A stretch of 64,000 nucleotides of DNA from CAWDDA01 sp963813345 (GTDB taxonomy: Bacteria > Acidobacteriota > Blastocatellia > RBC074). Where the stretch lies: the NCBI GenBank assembly GCA_963813345.1, contig CAWEYR010000021.1, positions 119,606 through 183,605 on the forward strand, in the 5' to 3' direction. This document shows, in pieces, positions 9,301 through 18,753 of the stretch; the stretch's first letter is position 1, and each line of letters begins with the position of its first letter. A model generated the notes under the pieces. The model saw only the letters and a program-made list of their open reading frames with translations, made no database searches and had not been told where the DNA came from. A program made the position numbers and the translations under genes.

Positions 9301-11186
9301 TCATAGGTGCGTTTGGCAGAACTTGAGCTTCACTTTTGTCGAAACGGGTTTTCCCTCATAGTCCGACGTCCGCACCCGGACTTTGGCGGTATCACCTGCA
9401 AAATAGACGTACTTGTCCGTCTCTGCCGTGGCGACGACATTCCCGCGCACGCCGACGAAGCTTGCACTCGAGTTCATCGTTCGCCGCGAAGAGTCTGTCA
9501 CCATGGCTTCGAGCCTGTAGGTGTAGTCCCACGTTTGATTCGCCTCGGGTTGAGGGACGGTGAAGTCGATCTCGAGCCTGCCTTCGGCATTCAGTACTCC
9601 TTCCGCATTCTTCACCAGATCCGTGCCGTAACCGTAACCCGTGTCATCGCCCCTTTCGCTCTCGTCAGCGCCAATGCCATCGTCTTCCGGCTTCCACCAC
9701 GAAGGCCAGTAACGGCTTCTATAGATGTAGTATTCGACCTGTGCCTTGCTGACTGGCGCACCAAAGAAATACTTGCCTTCGACGACAAACTTCGTGGCTT
9801 CGCCGACCGGGACAAATGCTTTGGGAGTCGCCACGGTTACCTTGAACTCAGGCTTCTTGTACTCGGCAACCTCGAAATAGTCTGACACCTCACTCTCGCC
9901 TACGCGCGCAACAATACGATAGTTGCCGAGTGGTGCTTCGCTTCCGATGTCGATATCACCGCTGAACGAGCCCTGCGGAGTCAGGGCAATCGTCCGTGTG
10001 AGCAATTTTGCGTTGTTTGGATCTTCAACCGTGACTTCTGCGGAGCTCGAGGGCACTTCGTAGCCTGCGTCCGTCAACTTTCTCAGAATCCCTTTGAAAT
10101 AGACCTTCTGGTTGGGCCGGTAGACCGGACGATCGGTATAAACGTAGCTCGCGATGTTCTGCTCTCCGCCGTCGGCGTCATACCAGCCGAAGGAATAGCG
10201 TTGCAGCTCCGATATCGCAAATGATTTGTTATCCCAGCCGAGAACCAGAAAACTTTCACTCTCGTCTGAGCCTTCTGATCCTTCTTCTTCTTCTTCTTCT
10301 TCTTCACGGCCTTCGGTCCCGGCAGGGCTCTTTGGTTTGCGATCGATTCGTGCGCGAGCCAGACCATCAGCGTCAGTCGTGCCGGAAATCAGCACTTTTC
10401 CCTTGTCGATGATTTCAAGATGGAGTCCTGGACGTGGTTCGCCGCTCTTGCGATCGACAGCAAAAGCAAGCACGTCTCCACTCGGCGCAGTCTTGGTGAG
10501 AATCGTCAGGTCCGTCACCACGGCAACTGTATAGGCTCGCAAATCGCCATTGACTGCCTCGACGAGATAGACACCTGCGGGTTGCGCATCGAGCGGTACA
10601 TTCCGCGAGTCGTATTCGTTGGCGAGCGGAGTCAGGACTTCGCGCCATTTGGAGACAAGTTGCCCGGAGTTGAGAAGGGGCACGCGCACAAAGTCAGCCT
10701 CTCCGAGCGCCTGACGCGCGCCTGTGCGAAAACGATCATTGAATGCGACGCGGGACCTGTGCTGAAGCTGTGAGCGAATGTACCGCTTGAATCCAACGTA
10801 GATCGAACTCTTGAATTCGCGCACGCGCTCGAGAAATGATGGGCCGGTCTGCTGATGGCGTCTGGGCAAACTCGGTCTTTTCGGATTCACCGATCTGATG
10901 CGGATCGTCGAGCTGCTTGAAAAACTTTGCCGCATCGTTGACGCGATAAACACGAAAGTCGAGATGATCAATTCCCTGATAGCTGATCCAGATTCTCGGC
11001 TTGTCTTTCGGACTGTAGGTGCGCGTCGTTGAGAGCGAGAACTTTGGTTTGACCGGGTGTAGTCGCACCGGGCGAGGCAGCAGGTGTCGCTTCCTGAGCC
11101 TTCCGTGCCTGGGGCACAACCAGAAGACCAACAATCAACAGACACAGCCAGGTCAGAACCGGGACGAGGACATTCCTGCGCTTCAT
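6312..11186 (-). CDS. Bacterial alpha-2-macroglobulin with thioester (three frameshifts)
   Basis: Four overlapping reading frames join into one protein of about 1,620 residues, the usual size of bacterial alpha-2-macroglobulins. It starts MKRRNVLVPVLTWLCLLIVG (signal sequence). It continues with macroglobulin domains (FSLSTTRTYSPKDKP; YTDRPVYRPNQKVYFKG) and the thioester motif YPYGCTEQ at about 7762-7780, followed by the alpha-helical complement-like domain (GGWGWWKDDSTDAF). Frame changes lie near 11043, 10850 and 9310. At the last, RTYEKVEVQEDGYKRTEF and the residues after it read straight into the frame starting at GTG 9146. Such proteins trap attacking proteases in the periplasm and are often linked to penicillin-binding proteins, as here. 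The gene starts 15 bases after the DUF1175 stop. The frameshifts look like read errors because the protein is conserved on both sides of each. Confidence 0.9.
10281..10305. repeat. CTT trinucleotide microsatellite inside the macroglobulin gene
   Basis: Twenty-five bases of perfect CTT repeat encode a run of eight glutamates (GREEEEEEEEGSEGS) on the minus strand, in a linker between macroglobulin domains. Repeat slippage here would change linker length in steps of one residue without breaking the frame. Confidence 0.85.
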
Positions 11187-11201
11187 AGACCTCTATTCAC
11201 C

Positions 11202-11963
11202 TTAATCGAGAATCTTGAGCCGATAGAACCCAAGGAAGTGGACATTGTGTGGAACCGGCCGCCATCGGGCGTTCGGGTGACGATCAAGCAGCGAAAGACG
11301 GACCTTTCTCACCTCACCACGATCTCCTGGCGAACCTCCGGTGTGGTACACGACGAAGTCGTCTTTGCCGGTGTAGACCATTACATGGTAGGGAAAACGC
11401 TGGACCCACGGCTGATGATAGAAGAGAAGGTCGCCGGCAAGTGCCTGTCGCCGGTCACGACTGACAAACACGCAGTTCTGTGTCATCAGTGTTCGCGCGT
11501 CGGCAAACTCTGAAAAATTACCCTTATCGGTCAGAAAGAGCCGTTCCGCGCCGAGCGGATTCCGATCGAGCGAGACTGCGCGAACATCGGGCGCAACTGG
11601 CTGAGTGAACGCATTGAAACGTTGAAACCACCTTCTGTCATGCGTGCGAAGGGCCTCACGCCACGCAAATCGGATCAAACCCGAGCAATCCTGTTGCTCA
11701 GGCGTCCACTCGTCTGAAATCTCAAAGAACTGACTTTCGGCAATCGCCGTAAACCAGCGCCGAAAGTTCTCGCGGTCATCCTCGCTTTTGAGCTCTGCCT
11801 GGTCAGGAATCCCGTCAGAATCCCAGTCCGTGACCGAGCCGGATTTCGCGGGAGGTCGGCCGGATTTTGCTTCGGAGTTCGCCAGAGAACGCGACCGGCA
11901 GGCTGCAGAAACTGAAACCAGGATGATCAAGAGCAAAACAATGTAGACACGGTCTTTACGCAT
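11202..11963 (-). CDS. DUF1175 (YfaT-like) NlpC/P60-fold putative peptidase
   Basis: The protein (253 residues from the ATG at 11963; TTG 11975 is also possible) opens with a hydrophobic segment ending in VSVSAAC, a likely signal or lipoprotein sequence. QQDCSGLIRFAWREAL and PYHVMVYTG carry a Cys and His spaced as in NlpC/P60-like cysteine peptidases. FFYRLKI-type and HFLGFYRL carboxy-terminal sequences match DUF1175. In Escherichia coli the DUF1175 protein YfaT is encoded beside the macroglobulin YfaS, and the same pairing is seen here with a 15-base gap. Function is unknown; handling of peptidoglycan or macroglobulin maturation is inference. Confidence 0.8.
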   Translation of the reverse strand: MRKDRVYIVLLLIILVSVSAACRSRSLANSEAKSGRPPAKSGSVTDWDSDGIPDQAELKSEDDRENFRRWFTAIAESQFFEISDEWTPEQQDCSGLIRFAWREALRTHDRRWFQRFNAFTQPVAPDVRAVSLDRNPLGAERLFLTDKGNFSEFADARTLMTQNCVFVSRDRRQALAGDLLFYHQPWVQRFPYHVMVYTGKDDFVVYHTGGSPGDRGEVRKVRLSLLDRHPNARWRPVPHNVHFLGFYRLKILD

Positions 11964-12026
11964 CGCTCGTGGCAATATATCAGACCGCGTTGACTCCTAA
12001 AAAGTTCCAGGCAGGTATTACCCCCG

Positions 12027-12182
12027 GGAGCGCCAGGCTCCAGCCTGGCGCGTGCAGTGGCAGTGGTCAGTGGTCAGTGGTCAGTGGTCGGTATTGGAGT
12101 TCTAGCCTGCTGCATGCACTCGAATGCAACCCCAAGCTAAAGCTTGAACTCAAACCACTGACCACTGGCCACTAACCACTGC
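12027..12182. repeat. R4 palindrome followed by composite repeat R2 (copy a)
   Basis: GGAGCGCCAGGCTCCAGCCT GGCGCG at 12027-12052 forms a short perfect hairpin (R4). Next comes a tandem AGTGGTC array (12056-12091) and the R2 core. The left core arm is degenerate (GGAGTTCTAGCCTGC) and the right arm is CAAGCTAAAGCTTGAACTC (12133-12151). The unit closes with the inverted array CCACTGACCACTGGCCACTA to 12182. The whole 258-base gap between DUF1175 and the desaturase holds nothing else I can name. Confidence 0.8.
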
Positions 12183-12233
12183 TCCCGTGCGTTCATTACA
12201 TAACTATTACAAAGGCACGGCAAAAGCCCTGAT

Positions 12234-13125
12234 ATGATCTCGGTCATGCAGAATCAAACGGTGATTGGCGTTCGAGCACGGGGATTCAACTTTGGCGTGA
12301 CTGCGTTTCTGGCCGCATTCCACCTGGCTGCGATTGCGGCGTTGTGGATGTTCAGCTGGCAGGCTCTTGCCGTCGCGATATTCATGTGGTGGGTCGCGGG
12401 CAGCCTCGGGATCGGGATGGCATATCATCGTTTGCTCACGCATCGAGGTTTCAAGACTCCAAAAGCGGTCGAGTACTTTCTTTCGATCTGCGGTACTCTC
12501 GCGATCGAAGGCGGACCAATTGCCTGGGTGGCGACTCATCGCATCCACCATGCATTCAGCGATCGCGAAGGGGACCCGCATTCGCCTCGCGAGGGCAGGC
12601 TGGTGGTCTCACATGGGTTGGATCATCAATGGCCAGTCGCTGCACAATAACATTGATGTAACACTGCGGTACGTACCAGACCTCGCAAGAGATCCCTTTC
12701 ACGTCTGGCTTACACGGTTGCACTTCGTCCCGCAGGTAGCGCTCGGATTCCTTCTCTTCTACCTTGGTGGCTGGCCGTTTGTGTTCTGGGGAATCTTCGT
12801 TCGCGTCGTCTTTTCGTGGCACGCTACATGGCTCGTGAACTCTGCCGCGCACATCTGGGGCAGTCGCCGATTCACGACACGAGACGATTCCCGCAACAAC
12901 TGGTGGGTAGCGCTTCTCTCATTTGGCGAGGGCTGGCACAACAATCATCACGCCCATCCTGCCTCGGCGCGTCACGGACTCGTCTGGTACGAAGTCGACA
13001 TCAACTGGTACGGAATCAAACTGCTGGAGCGTCTCGGACTCGCGCACTCAATTCGAGTTGCCCGCTGGAATCAATCCATACGCGAGGCGCCGGAAACCGA
13101 AGAGAGTCTCGCGGACGCGGCATAA
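12234..13125 (+). CDS. Membrane fatty acid (acyl-CoA type) desaturase, one frameshift
   Basis: Three histidine boxes of the delta-9 desaturase family are present in order: HRLLTHRGF (about 12428), HRIHHAFSD (about 12540) and GWHNNHHAHP (about 12935). Four hydrophobic helices surround them and the length of about 297 residues is typical. Reading shifts near 12597, between EGDPHSPREG and WWSHMGWIINGQS, which is a conserved block in the family, so one extra base (or two missing) is likely. The enzyme would introduce a cis double bond into membrane acyl chains using a di-iron site. ATG at 12234 or 12246; no clear ribosome-binding site for either. Confidence 0.88.
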
Positions 13126-13318
13126 CCTCCAGATAAGAAAGTTGAACTTCGACGCACCAAAAGGTTGAAGACCTTGCGTTTTAGGGTGCCGGTCTACGCT
13201 CATCCATACCGGCGATTCATTGATTCTCAGTAACTTGCAGCCTATTTCAGCGTAGCTTTCCGCGGCACCGCGATTGCCCTAGCATGGTTCGAGGTGATTG
13301 GACCATATGGAGGGTGAT

Positions 13319-13703
13319 ATGAAGAAAGCTACAGGAACAATCAAGACAATAATCTGTGCGGTGATTCTCTCCCTTGCGATGCCCGTACTAGGACTTGCCG
13401 ATCCCCCGTCGGGAAAAGGCGCGAGCACGGCATTTGAGAAAGAAAGCCGACAAGTTCATCAATGGCCACGATGGCCGCGACGGACGATGGGACCGGCGTG
13501 GACGAGACTGGGATCGGGACTCTTCCGATCGCAGGTTCGACTTCGACAGGTTCGATCGTAACTGGCGAGATCGCGATGACGATGACGACGACGATGATGA
13601 CCGCCGGCGGAGACGACTACGAAGGATTCGCGCTTTCAGAGGCGACTTTGGCGACTTTTTCGATCTTCGTCGCTTTCGGCGTGACCGGCGTGACCGGGAC
13701 TAA
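13319..13703 (+). CDS. Small secreted Asp/Arg-rich protein, one frameshift
   Basis: MKKATGTIKTIICAVILSLA then MPVLGLADPP is a clear signal peptide; GGAGGG sits 8 bases before the ATG at 13319. After a frame change near 13440 the mature part becomes a low-complexity stretch rich in D and R (RDWDRD, RDDDDDDDDDRRRRR, RDRRDRD) to the stop at 13703. I do not recognise a family. Repeated acidic/basic pairs suggest a disordered, possibly metal- or polyanion-binding exported protein; this is inference. Confidence 0.6.
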
Positions 13704-13713
13704 CGCTCGATGA

Positions 13714-15627
13714 TCAGGCTTGATCAGGGTTGTTCAAGCTTGTTTCGGGCTGATGCGCGGCTTCCCAGAGCTTGAAGAGCTCGGCAAGCCGCGTTTCTAG
13801 TTGTTGATAGTCCTCGTTAAGCGCGTGCAGCCTTTCCCAGTCGCGAGCCACTTCGGGCTTCACAAGAGACTCCGTCAGCAGCCGCATTTCCTCTTCACAC
13901 TTCAGTATTTCAGCTTCGACATCGTTCGCATCCGGACGCTTTTGAGCAGCCGCTTTCGTCGCACGCCGGTTCGCCGGTTTTGCAGGACGCGATCTCTTAT
14001 CCGGAACCTGCACGGGTTCCGGCTCAGCGACTCGATGCCTTACCTTATAGTAGTCCGAATAGCCTCCCTCAAACTGCTCAACTCTGTCGCCTTCAAAAAA
14101 CAGAATCCGGGTAGCTATCCTATCGAGAAAGTAACGGTCATGCGAAACGGTGATGATTGTGCTGTCATTCTCATTAAGTGCCGCTTCGAGAGCCTCGCAC
14201 GACGCGATGTCGAGATGGTTCGTCGGCTCGTCGAGAACGAGAACATTGACGCGCGAGTAGATCAACTTTGCCAGCGCCAGCCGCCCTTTTTCGCCACCTG
14301 AAAGAGAGGCTACCTGTTTGTATGCGTCATCACCGCTGAATAGAAACCGGCCCAGGAATCCTCGCAGCTCGCCATCAGTAATCGAAGACGGCGCAAGTGA
14401 TCGAATCTCTTCAAGAACCGTGTGTCTGTCATCTACCATCTGCAGCTGCTGGTCGTAGTAGCCTATGTTGACGCCCGTTCCCCAGTTGTAATCTCCTTTG
14501 ATGGGCTCGAGCTTGCCGATGATGGTTCTCAGAAAAGTGGTCTTGCCGGTCCCGTTGCCGCCAATCACACCGAGCCTCTCGCCACGCCGCAACAAAAATG
14601 AAAGGTCTGACGCAAACACTTTCGACGGAAAGCCGATTGACAGTCTGTCGAGCGAGAGGACGCGGTCACCGCTGCGAGCCGCAGGTTTGAGTTTGAAGTT
14701 CGCTGACTCGCCCGAGGCTACCGCCTCGACGCGCTCGAGCCGCTCGAGCATGTTTCGACGCGATTTGGCCTGCTTTGTCTTCTGACCTGCAAGATTCCGG
14801 CGGATGAAGTCTTCGGTGCGCGCAATCAATTCCTGCTGCGCAACAAATGCCTGCTCACGAGCCTGGCGCCTCTCTTCCCTTTGTTCGAGATATGAACTGT
14901 AGTTGCCGCGGTATTCTTCAATCCGTCCATTCTCGAGTTCGATAATTCGCTTGACCGTGTGATCGAGAAAGAATCGATCATGCGAAACCAGCAGGAAGGC
15001 AGACTTGTAACCGGACAGAAACTCTTCCAGCCATTCGACCGCATCGACATCGAGATGATTTGTCGGCTCATCAAGAAGTAAGAGGTCCGGCTCGGCAAGC
15101 AGCAGTCGAGCAAGCCCGAGCCGATTCTTCTCACCGCCCGAGAGAGTAGAGGCTTGACGATCCAGATCGCCTTTTGCGAAGCCGAGACCGAAGAGCACAG
15201 CCTCAGCCCGCGCATGCAGACTGAAGCCGCCAGCGTGTTCGAAAGCGTGCTGAGCTTCGCTGTACTCTTCGAGCACACTCTCGAGCTCGGCCCCGCGTGT
15301 TTCAGTCATCGCGTGCTCGAGCTTGCGCATCCGGTCCTCGAGCACTTTCAATTCGGCGAACACATCAATCGTGTTACCGATCACCGTCTGTTCGCCGCTG
15401 AAATCCACCTGCTGGCTGAGAACACCAATACGGAGGCCTCTCAACCTTTCGACCGAACCCGTATCCGGTGTTTGAAGCCCATCGATCAGGCGCAGAATCG
15501 TGGTCTTACCTGCGCCGTTCGGTCCAACGAGTCCCGCGTGCTCACCAGGGTTGAGTTGAAACGAAACAGCGCGCAGGACCTCCTGCGCGCCAAAGGATTT
15601 TGAAACGTCGTTCAGCCGGAAGAGCAT
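13714..15627 (-). CDS. ABC-F family ATPase
   Basis: The 637-residue protein has two ABC cassettes and no membrane segment. Cassette 1 has Walker A GPNGAGKTT (residues 35-43), signature LSGGEKNRLGLARLLL and Walker B LLLLDEPTNHLD. Cassette 2 has GGNGTGKTT, LSGGEKGRLALAKLI and VLVLDEPTNHLD. The inter-cassette linker is helical and charged (QKTKQAKSRRNMLERLERV), and a carboxy-terminal coiled coil (KCEEEMRLLTESLVK to ETRLAELFKLW) resembles Uup/EttA-type proteins. ABC-F proteins act on the ribosome, resolving stalled or structured translation states. It starts 12 bases after the stop of the parvulin gene. Confidence 0.92.
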   Translation of the reverse strand: MLFRLNDVSKSFGAQEVLRAVSFQLNPGEHAGLVGPNGAGKTTILRLIDGLQTPDTGSVERLRGLRIGVLSQQVDFSGEQTVIGNTIDVFAELKVLEDRMRKLEHAMTETRGAELESVLEEYSEAQHAFEHAGGFSLHARAEAVLFGLGFAKGDLDRQASTLSGGEKNRLGLARLLLAEPDLLLLDEPTNHLDVDAVEWLEEFLSGYKSAFLLVSHDRFFLDHTVKRIIELENGRIEEYRGNYSSYLEQREERRQAREQAFVAQQELIARTEDFIRRNLAGQKTKQAKSRRNMLERLERVEAVASGESANFKLKPAARSGDRVLSLDRLSIGFPSKVFASDLSFLLRRGERLGVIGGNGTGKTTFLRTIIGKLEPIKGDYNWGTGVNIGYYDQQLQMVDDRHTVLEEIRSLAPSSITDGELRGFLGRFLFSGDDAYKQVASLSGGEKGRLALAKLIYSRVNVLVLDEPTNHLDIASCEALEAALNENDSTIITVSHDRYFLDRIATRILFFEGDRVEQFEGGYSDYYKVRHRVAEPEPVQVPDKRSRPAKPANRRATKAAAQKRPDANDVEAEILKCEEEMRLLTESLVKPEVARDWERLHALNEDYQQLETRLAELFKLWEAAHQPETSLNNPDQA

Positions 15628-15639
15628 CTAAAACGTGGC

Positions 15640-16851
15640 TTATCGGCCCGACGTCGATCCAGCTTTCGGAGTGGGCGATGCAGTCGGAGCCGGATTCGCA
15701 GTTGATGCGGTCGACGCAGGTGCTGGTGTCACAGTCGACTGTGGGGCCGTAGCAGCCTGCGGAACGGGCCGTAGTATTCCAAAGCTGTTGGGATTCTCGA
15801 GCATTCTCTTCGAGAGATAGTTTTCGATCTTGGCTTCGTCGCGAGCACGCGTCAGTAATGCTGCGTTCACCAGCTGACTGCGCTGATTGAGAATGTAATC
15901 GGAAATCTGCTTTCTGACTTCCGGATCATTGAGCGTCAGCTCACGCGACTCCGTACGCTTTTGGGTCAGCTTGAAGATATGCCACCGGCCGGCCTGATCG
16001 CGGACGGGCTCCGTGTAGGCGCCTTCCTGCATTGACATCAGCCGGTCGCCGAGACCCGGAGGCAGCCCCTGTTGCGTGAACGCAGCGAACTGATCCTGGG
16101 GTATGAAGCCAAGATCGCCGCTCCGGTACGCGCTTTCGTGTTCTGACTGCTGCCGTGCAATCGTGGCGAAATCCTGACCGCTCTTGAGACGATTGTAGAT
16201 TTCTTTGGATTTCTGCTCGGCTTCGAGCTCACTTTTTGCATCGAACCGTGCGCCATTGTCAGCCGGGTCCGCGATTATGTCAGAGATAGCGACACCAGGT
16301 TTGGCCACAAACTCCTTCGGGTTCGCTCTGAAAAAGTCCTCGACTTCGCGATCCTGCACTTTGAGCTGCGCGGTCAGCTTTTCGCGCAGCTTCCGGATAG
16401 CGATCTCTTTGCGAACGACATCGCGGAATTGTGTCTCGTTCTGGTTCGATTCCTTGAGCTGTTTTTGAAACGCCTCTTCGGTCAGACCGCCTTCCTGTTT
16501 CGTCTTCTGGATTTCAGCGGTGATATCTTCCTCCGTTGGGCCGAGATTCTCTTTCTGAGCGCGCTGATAGAGGACCTCCTGGGTCACCAATCCATCGAGT
16601 GCCTGAAGTCGTGCCGAGGCAAGCTCAAGCTGTGAAACCTGGTTCTGCTGGCCGCGTAACTGCTGTGCCGTAACGCGATCGACGTCGGCGACTGTGAGTT
16701 TTGTGCCGTTGACGACGGCGGCAACTTCGTCGCTCCCGCTTGAGACGGCTGTACCCCGATTACCGCAGCCTGCGGATATGCCGGTTAGCGCCAGCAGGGC
16801 CGCAATAGTAATCAGGACAAAAGGTGAATCATTGGATAAGGTTCTGCGCAC
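15640..16851 (-). CDS. Parvulin-type peptidyl-prolyl isomerase lipoprotein (SurA/PpiC-like)
   Basis: A lipobox (LTGISAGC) follows a hydrophobic signal. A SurA-like amino-terminal helical domain (VVNGTKLTVADVDRVTAQQL to LVTQEVLYQRAQKENLG) precedes a rotamase domain near residues 185-305 (SGQDFATIARQQSEHES, SGDLGFIPQDQF, EGAYTEPVRDQAGRWHIFKL). The last 50 residues are a proline/alanine/threonine tail. Total length is 403 residues. It probably assists folding of outer-membrane or secreted proteins. It is followed by the ABC-F gene with a 12-base gap. Confidence 0.9.
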   Translation of the reverse strand: MRRTLSNDSPFVLITIAALLALTGISAGCGNRGTAVSSGSDEVAAVVNGTKLTVADVDRVTAQQLRGQQNQVSQLELASARLQALDGLVTQEVLYQRAQKENLGPTEEDITAEIQKTKQEGGLTEEAFQKQLKESNQNETQFRDVVRKEIAIRKLREKLTAQLKVQDREVEDFFRANPKEFVAKPGVAISDIIADPADNGARFDAKSELEAEQKSKEIYNRLKSGQDFATIARQQSEHESAYRSGDLGFIPQDQFAAFTQQGLPPGLGDRLMSMQEGAYTEPVRDQAGRWHIFKLTQKRTESRELTLNDPEVRKQISDYILNQRSQLVNAALLTRARDEAKIENYLSKRMLENPNSFGILRPVPQAATAPQSTVTPAPASTASTANPAPTASPTPKAGSTSGR

Positions 16852-17016
16852 TGTGTTTATCTACTCCTTGAAAGCATCGCGGACGTCGCACCTGCCCTGG
16901 TTCGTTTGACTTGGCGCGCGTTGCTCTGCTATAAATTTTAGTTTCGTGATAATCCCAATTTCTTGATCGTGTTACGCGGTTTAGACCTGTAATTGGACTT
17001 ATGGATGGAGGTCAGG

Positions 17017-17208
17017 ATGGCTAAGAGTTGTGAAATCTGCGGTAAGGGTGCTCAGTTTGGCAATCGCGTTTCTCATGCGAACAATCGTACCAGGAGGCGA
17101 TTTGAGCCAAATCTTCAAACAGTGCGGGCGCTCGTAAATGGCGCAGCTAAGCGCCTTCGAGTTTGCACGCGTTGTTTGAAGGCCGGCAAAGTGACCAAGG
17201 CAGCCTGA
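17017..17208 (+). CDS. rpmB: 50S ribosomal protein L28
   Basis: The 63-residue protein reads MAKSCEICGKGAQFGNRVSH with the family block NNRTRRRFEPNLQTVR. Two CxxC pairs (CEIC, CTRC) make it the zinc-binding form of L28. GGAGGT precedes the ATG at 17017; an upstream in-frame ATG at 16993 would add eight residues not found in the family. It stands alone on the plus strand between two minus-strand genes. Confidence 0.96.
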   Translation: MAKSCEICGKGAQFGNRVSHANNRTRRRFEPNLQTVRALVNGAAKRLRVCTRCLKAGKVTKAA

Positions 17209-17242
17209 GGCTTCCCTGTTCTCACCCACTTCTTTTCCCGCC

Positions 17243-17617
17243 CTACTCAAGCGCAATCAGATCAATTTCGACGCGAGCATCACGCGGCAGACGCGCCACC
17301 TGAACGGTGGAGCGCGCAGGCCGCGTTGCGCCGAAAAACCCTCCATACACTTCGTTCATCTCATTGAAGTCGTTTAGATCCGCCAGGAAGACCGTCGTCT
17401 TCACAACCCGATCAATCGACGTTCCGGCAGCTTCGAGAATCGCTCTCAGGTTGGCAAGAACGCGTTTGGTCTGTGTCTTGATGTCTCCTTCGACGATCTG
17501 CATAGTCTCCGGGTCGAAGGGCACCTGCCCTGAAACGAAGACCAGGCCGCTGGCCTTTATCGCCTGGGAGTAAGGCCCAATCGCCTGTGGCGCGTTTGAC
17601 GTCTGAATACTTTGCAT
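17243..17617 (-). CDS. ridA: RidA family reactive imine/enamine deaminase
   Basis: MQSIQTSNAPQAIGPYSQAI is the canonical RidA opening. The substrate-binding arginine lies in RPARSTVQVARLPRDARVEI near the end, and GGFFGATRPARST is conserved. Length 124 residues. RidA hydrolyses 2-aminoacrylate and related imines released by PLP enzymes, protecting the cell from them. I chose ATG 17617 over the TTG at 17626, which would add three residues. Confidence 0.93.
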   Translation of the reverse strand: MQSIQTSNAPQAIGPYSQAIKASGLVFVSGQVPFDPETMQIVEGDIKTQTKRVLANLRAILEAAGTSIDRVVKTTVFLADLNDFNEMNEVYGGFFGATRPARSTVQVARLPRDARVEIDLIALE

Positions 17618-17721
17618 ATCAGCCAACCAGACACTTCTCGATGGAACAGCCGGACTCGGACAAAGTGACCGATGATTCTAGCGCAAAAGCAGAGTGATTA
17701 GAAGTAAACGGCGCAGGGGAA

Positions 17722-17814
17722 TCTCACGCGAAGCCGCGAAGACGCGAAAAAAACCGGGAAATGCTGTCTAAATCATTGTTATTCTTTTTCGCGTCTTCGC
17801 GGCTTCGCGTGAGA
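17722..17814. repeat. Perfect 30-bp inverted repeat (R6)
   Basis: TCTCACGCGAAGCCGCGAAG plus ACGCGAAAAA (17722-17751) is repeated exactly in inverse at 17785-17814, around a 33-base loop. The arms contain the internal repeat CGCGAAG. It lies upstream of the amidohydrolase start at 17857 and could act as a hairpin in either direction. I see no other copy in the window. Confidence 0.9.
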
Positions 17815-17856
17815 ACCTGCGTTAGTATGGCCTAAAGACATTGTCGGGAGGTCACC

Positions 17857-18744
17857 ATGATTTCACGCAGATCGTTCATAGCCTCGGCATGTGCCGCTGC
17901 TGTAAGTTCGATTCCGAACCAGGCTGACGATCAGGTCATCGATATTCATCAGCATACCCACTATTCGGGTCGCAGCGATGAAGACTTGATCGCACACCAG
18001 CGAGGGCTCGGCATCAAGACAACCGTCCTGCTCCCCGCGGGATCAAAGTATGGGCTCGAAGCCGACTGCTACGGTAACGACTCAGTGCTGGCGATCTCCC
18101 GAGCCTACCCCAAAGAGTTTCGCTTCTTCGCCAATGAAGTCCCCGACCTTCCCGAAGCCGAAGCAGTGCTCGAAAAATACCTGAAAGCAGGCGCCATCGG
18201 CATCGGCGAGCAGAAATTCTTTGTGGATTGCGATTCCAAACATATCGAGCTTATTGCCTCGGTCGCGCGAGAGTACGATGTCCCGGTGCTAATGCATTTT
18301 CAACACGAGAAGTACAACACTGCTTTTGAACGCTTTTACAAAGTGCTCGAAAAGTTCCCCCGCGTGAATTTCATCGGACACGCGCAAACATGGTGGGGAA
18401 ATATCGATCGCAACCTCGACCAGGCAGTAATGTATCCAAAAGGCAAAGTTACGCCAGGCGGGTTAACCGACAAGTGGCTCGGCGCCTATCCTAATCTGTA
18501 CGGTGATCTATCGGCGGGCTCAGGATCGAATGCGTTATTGCGCGACGAAGATAATGCGCGGGAATTCCTCAAGCGGCATCAGAACAAGCTCATGTTCGGC
18601 AGCGATTGCAATGACGTCCGTGGCCGCGAAGGCAACTGCATTGGAACCACGCAGCTCGCGACGCTTCGCCGACTCGTAAACGATCAAGCGGTGCTACGAA
18701 AGATTCTTTATGGCAACGCGAGCCGTGTTTTGAAGATCAAGTAA
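17857..18744 (+). CDS. Tat-exported TIM-barrel amidohydrolase (amidohydrolase-2 like)
   Basis: The 295-residue protein starts MISRRSFIASACAAAVSSIP, a twin-arginine signal. Metal-binding elements of the amidohydrolase-related superfamily follow: DIHQHTH (strand 1), HFQHE, FIGHAQ and a late FGSDCND (strand 8 aspartate). GGGAGG lies 7 bases before the ATG. It is a metal-dependent hydrolase or decarboxylase of unknown substrate, acting outside the cytoplasm. It converges with the hydrolase gene across repeat R7. Confidence 0.85.
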   Translation: MISRRSFIASACAAAVSSIPNQADDQVIDIHQHTHYSGRSDEDLIAHQRGLGIKTTVLLPAGSKYGLEADCYGNDSVLAISRAYPKEFRFFANEVPDLPEAEAVLEKYLKAGAIGIGEQKFFVDCDSKHIELIASVAREYDVPVLMHFQHEKYNTAFERFYKVLEKFPRVNFIGHAQTWWGNIDRNLDQAVMYPKGKVTPGGLTDKWLGAYPNLYGDLSAGSGSNALLRDEDNAREFLKRHQNKLMFGSDCNDVRGREGNCIGTTQLATLRRLVNDQAVLRKILYGNASRVLKIK

Positions 18745-18753
18745 GGCCTGGGA

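Noticed and set aside
12056..12091. Possible short CRISPR or iteron array (AGTGGTC repeats)
   Set aside because: Contiguous simple repeat that recurs in inverse beyond the R2 core; no replication gene or spacer structure.
16852..17016. Possible regulatory leader or riboswitch before rpmB
   Set aside because: No conserved riboswitch core or convincing -35/-10 pair; only an ordinary ribosome-binding site is visible.
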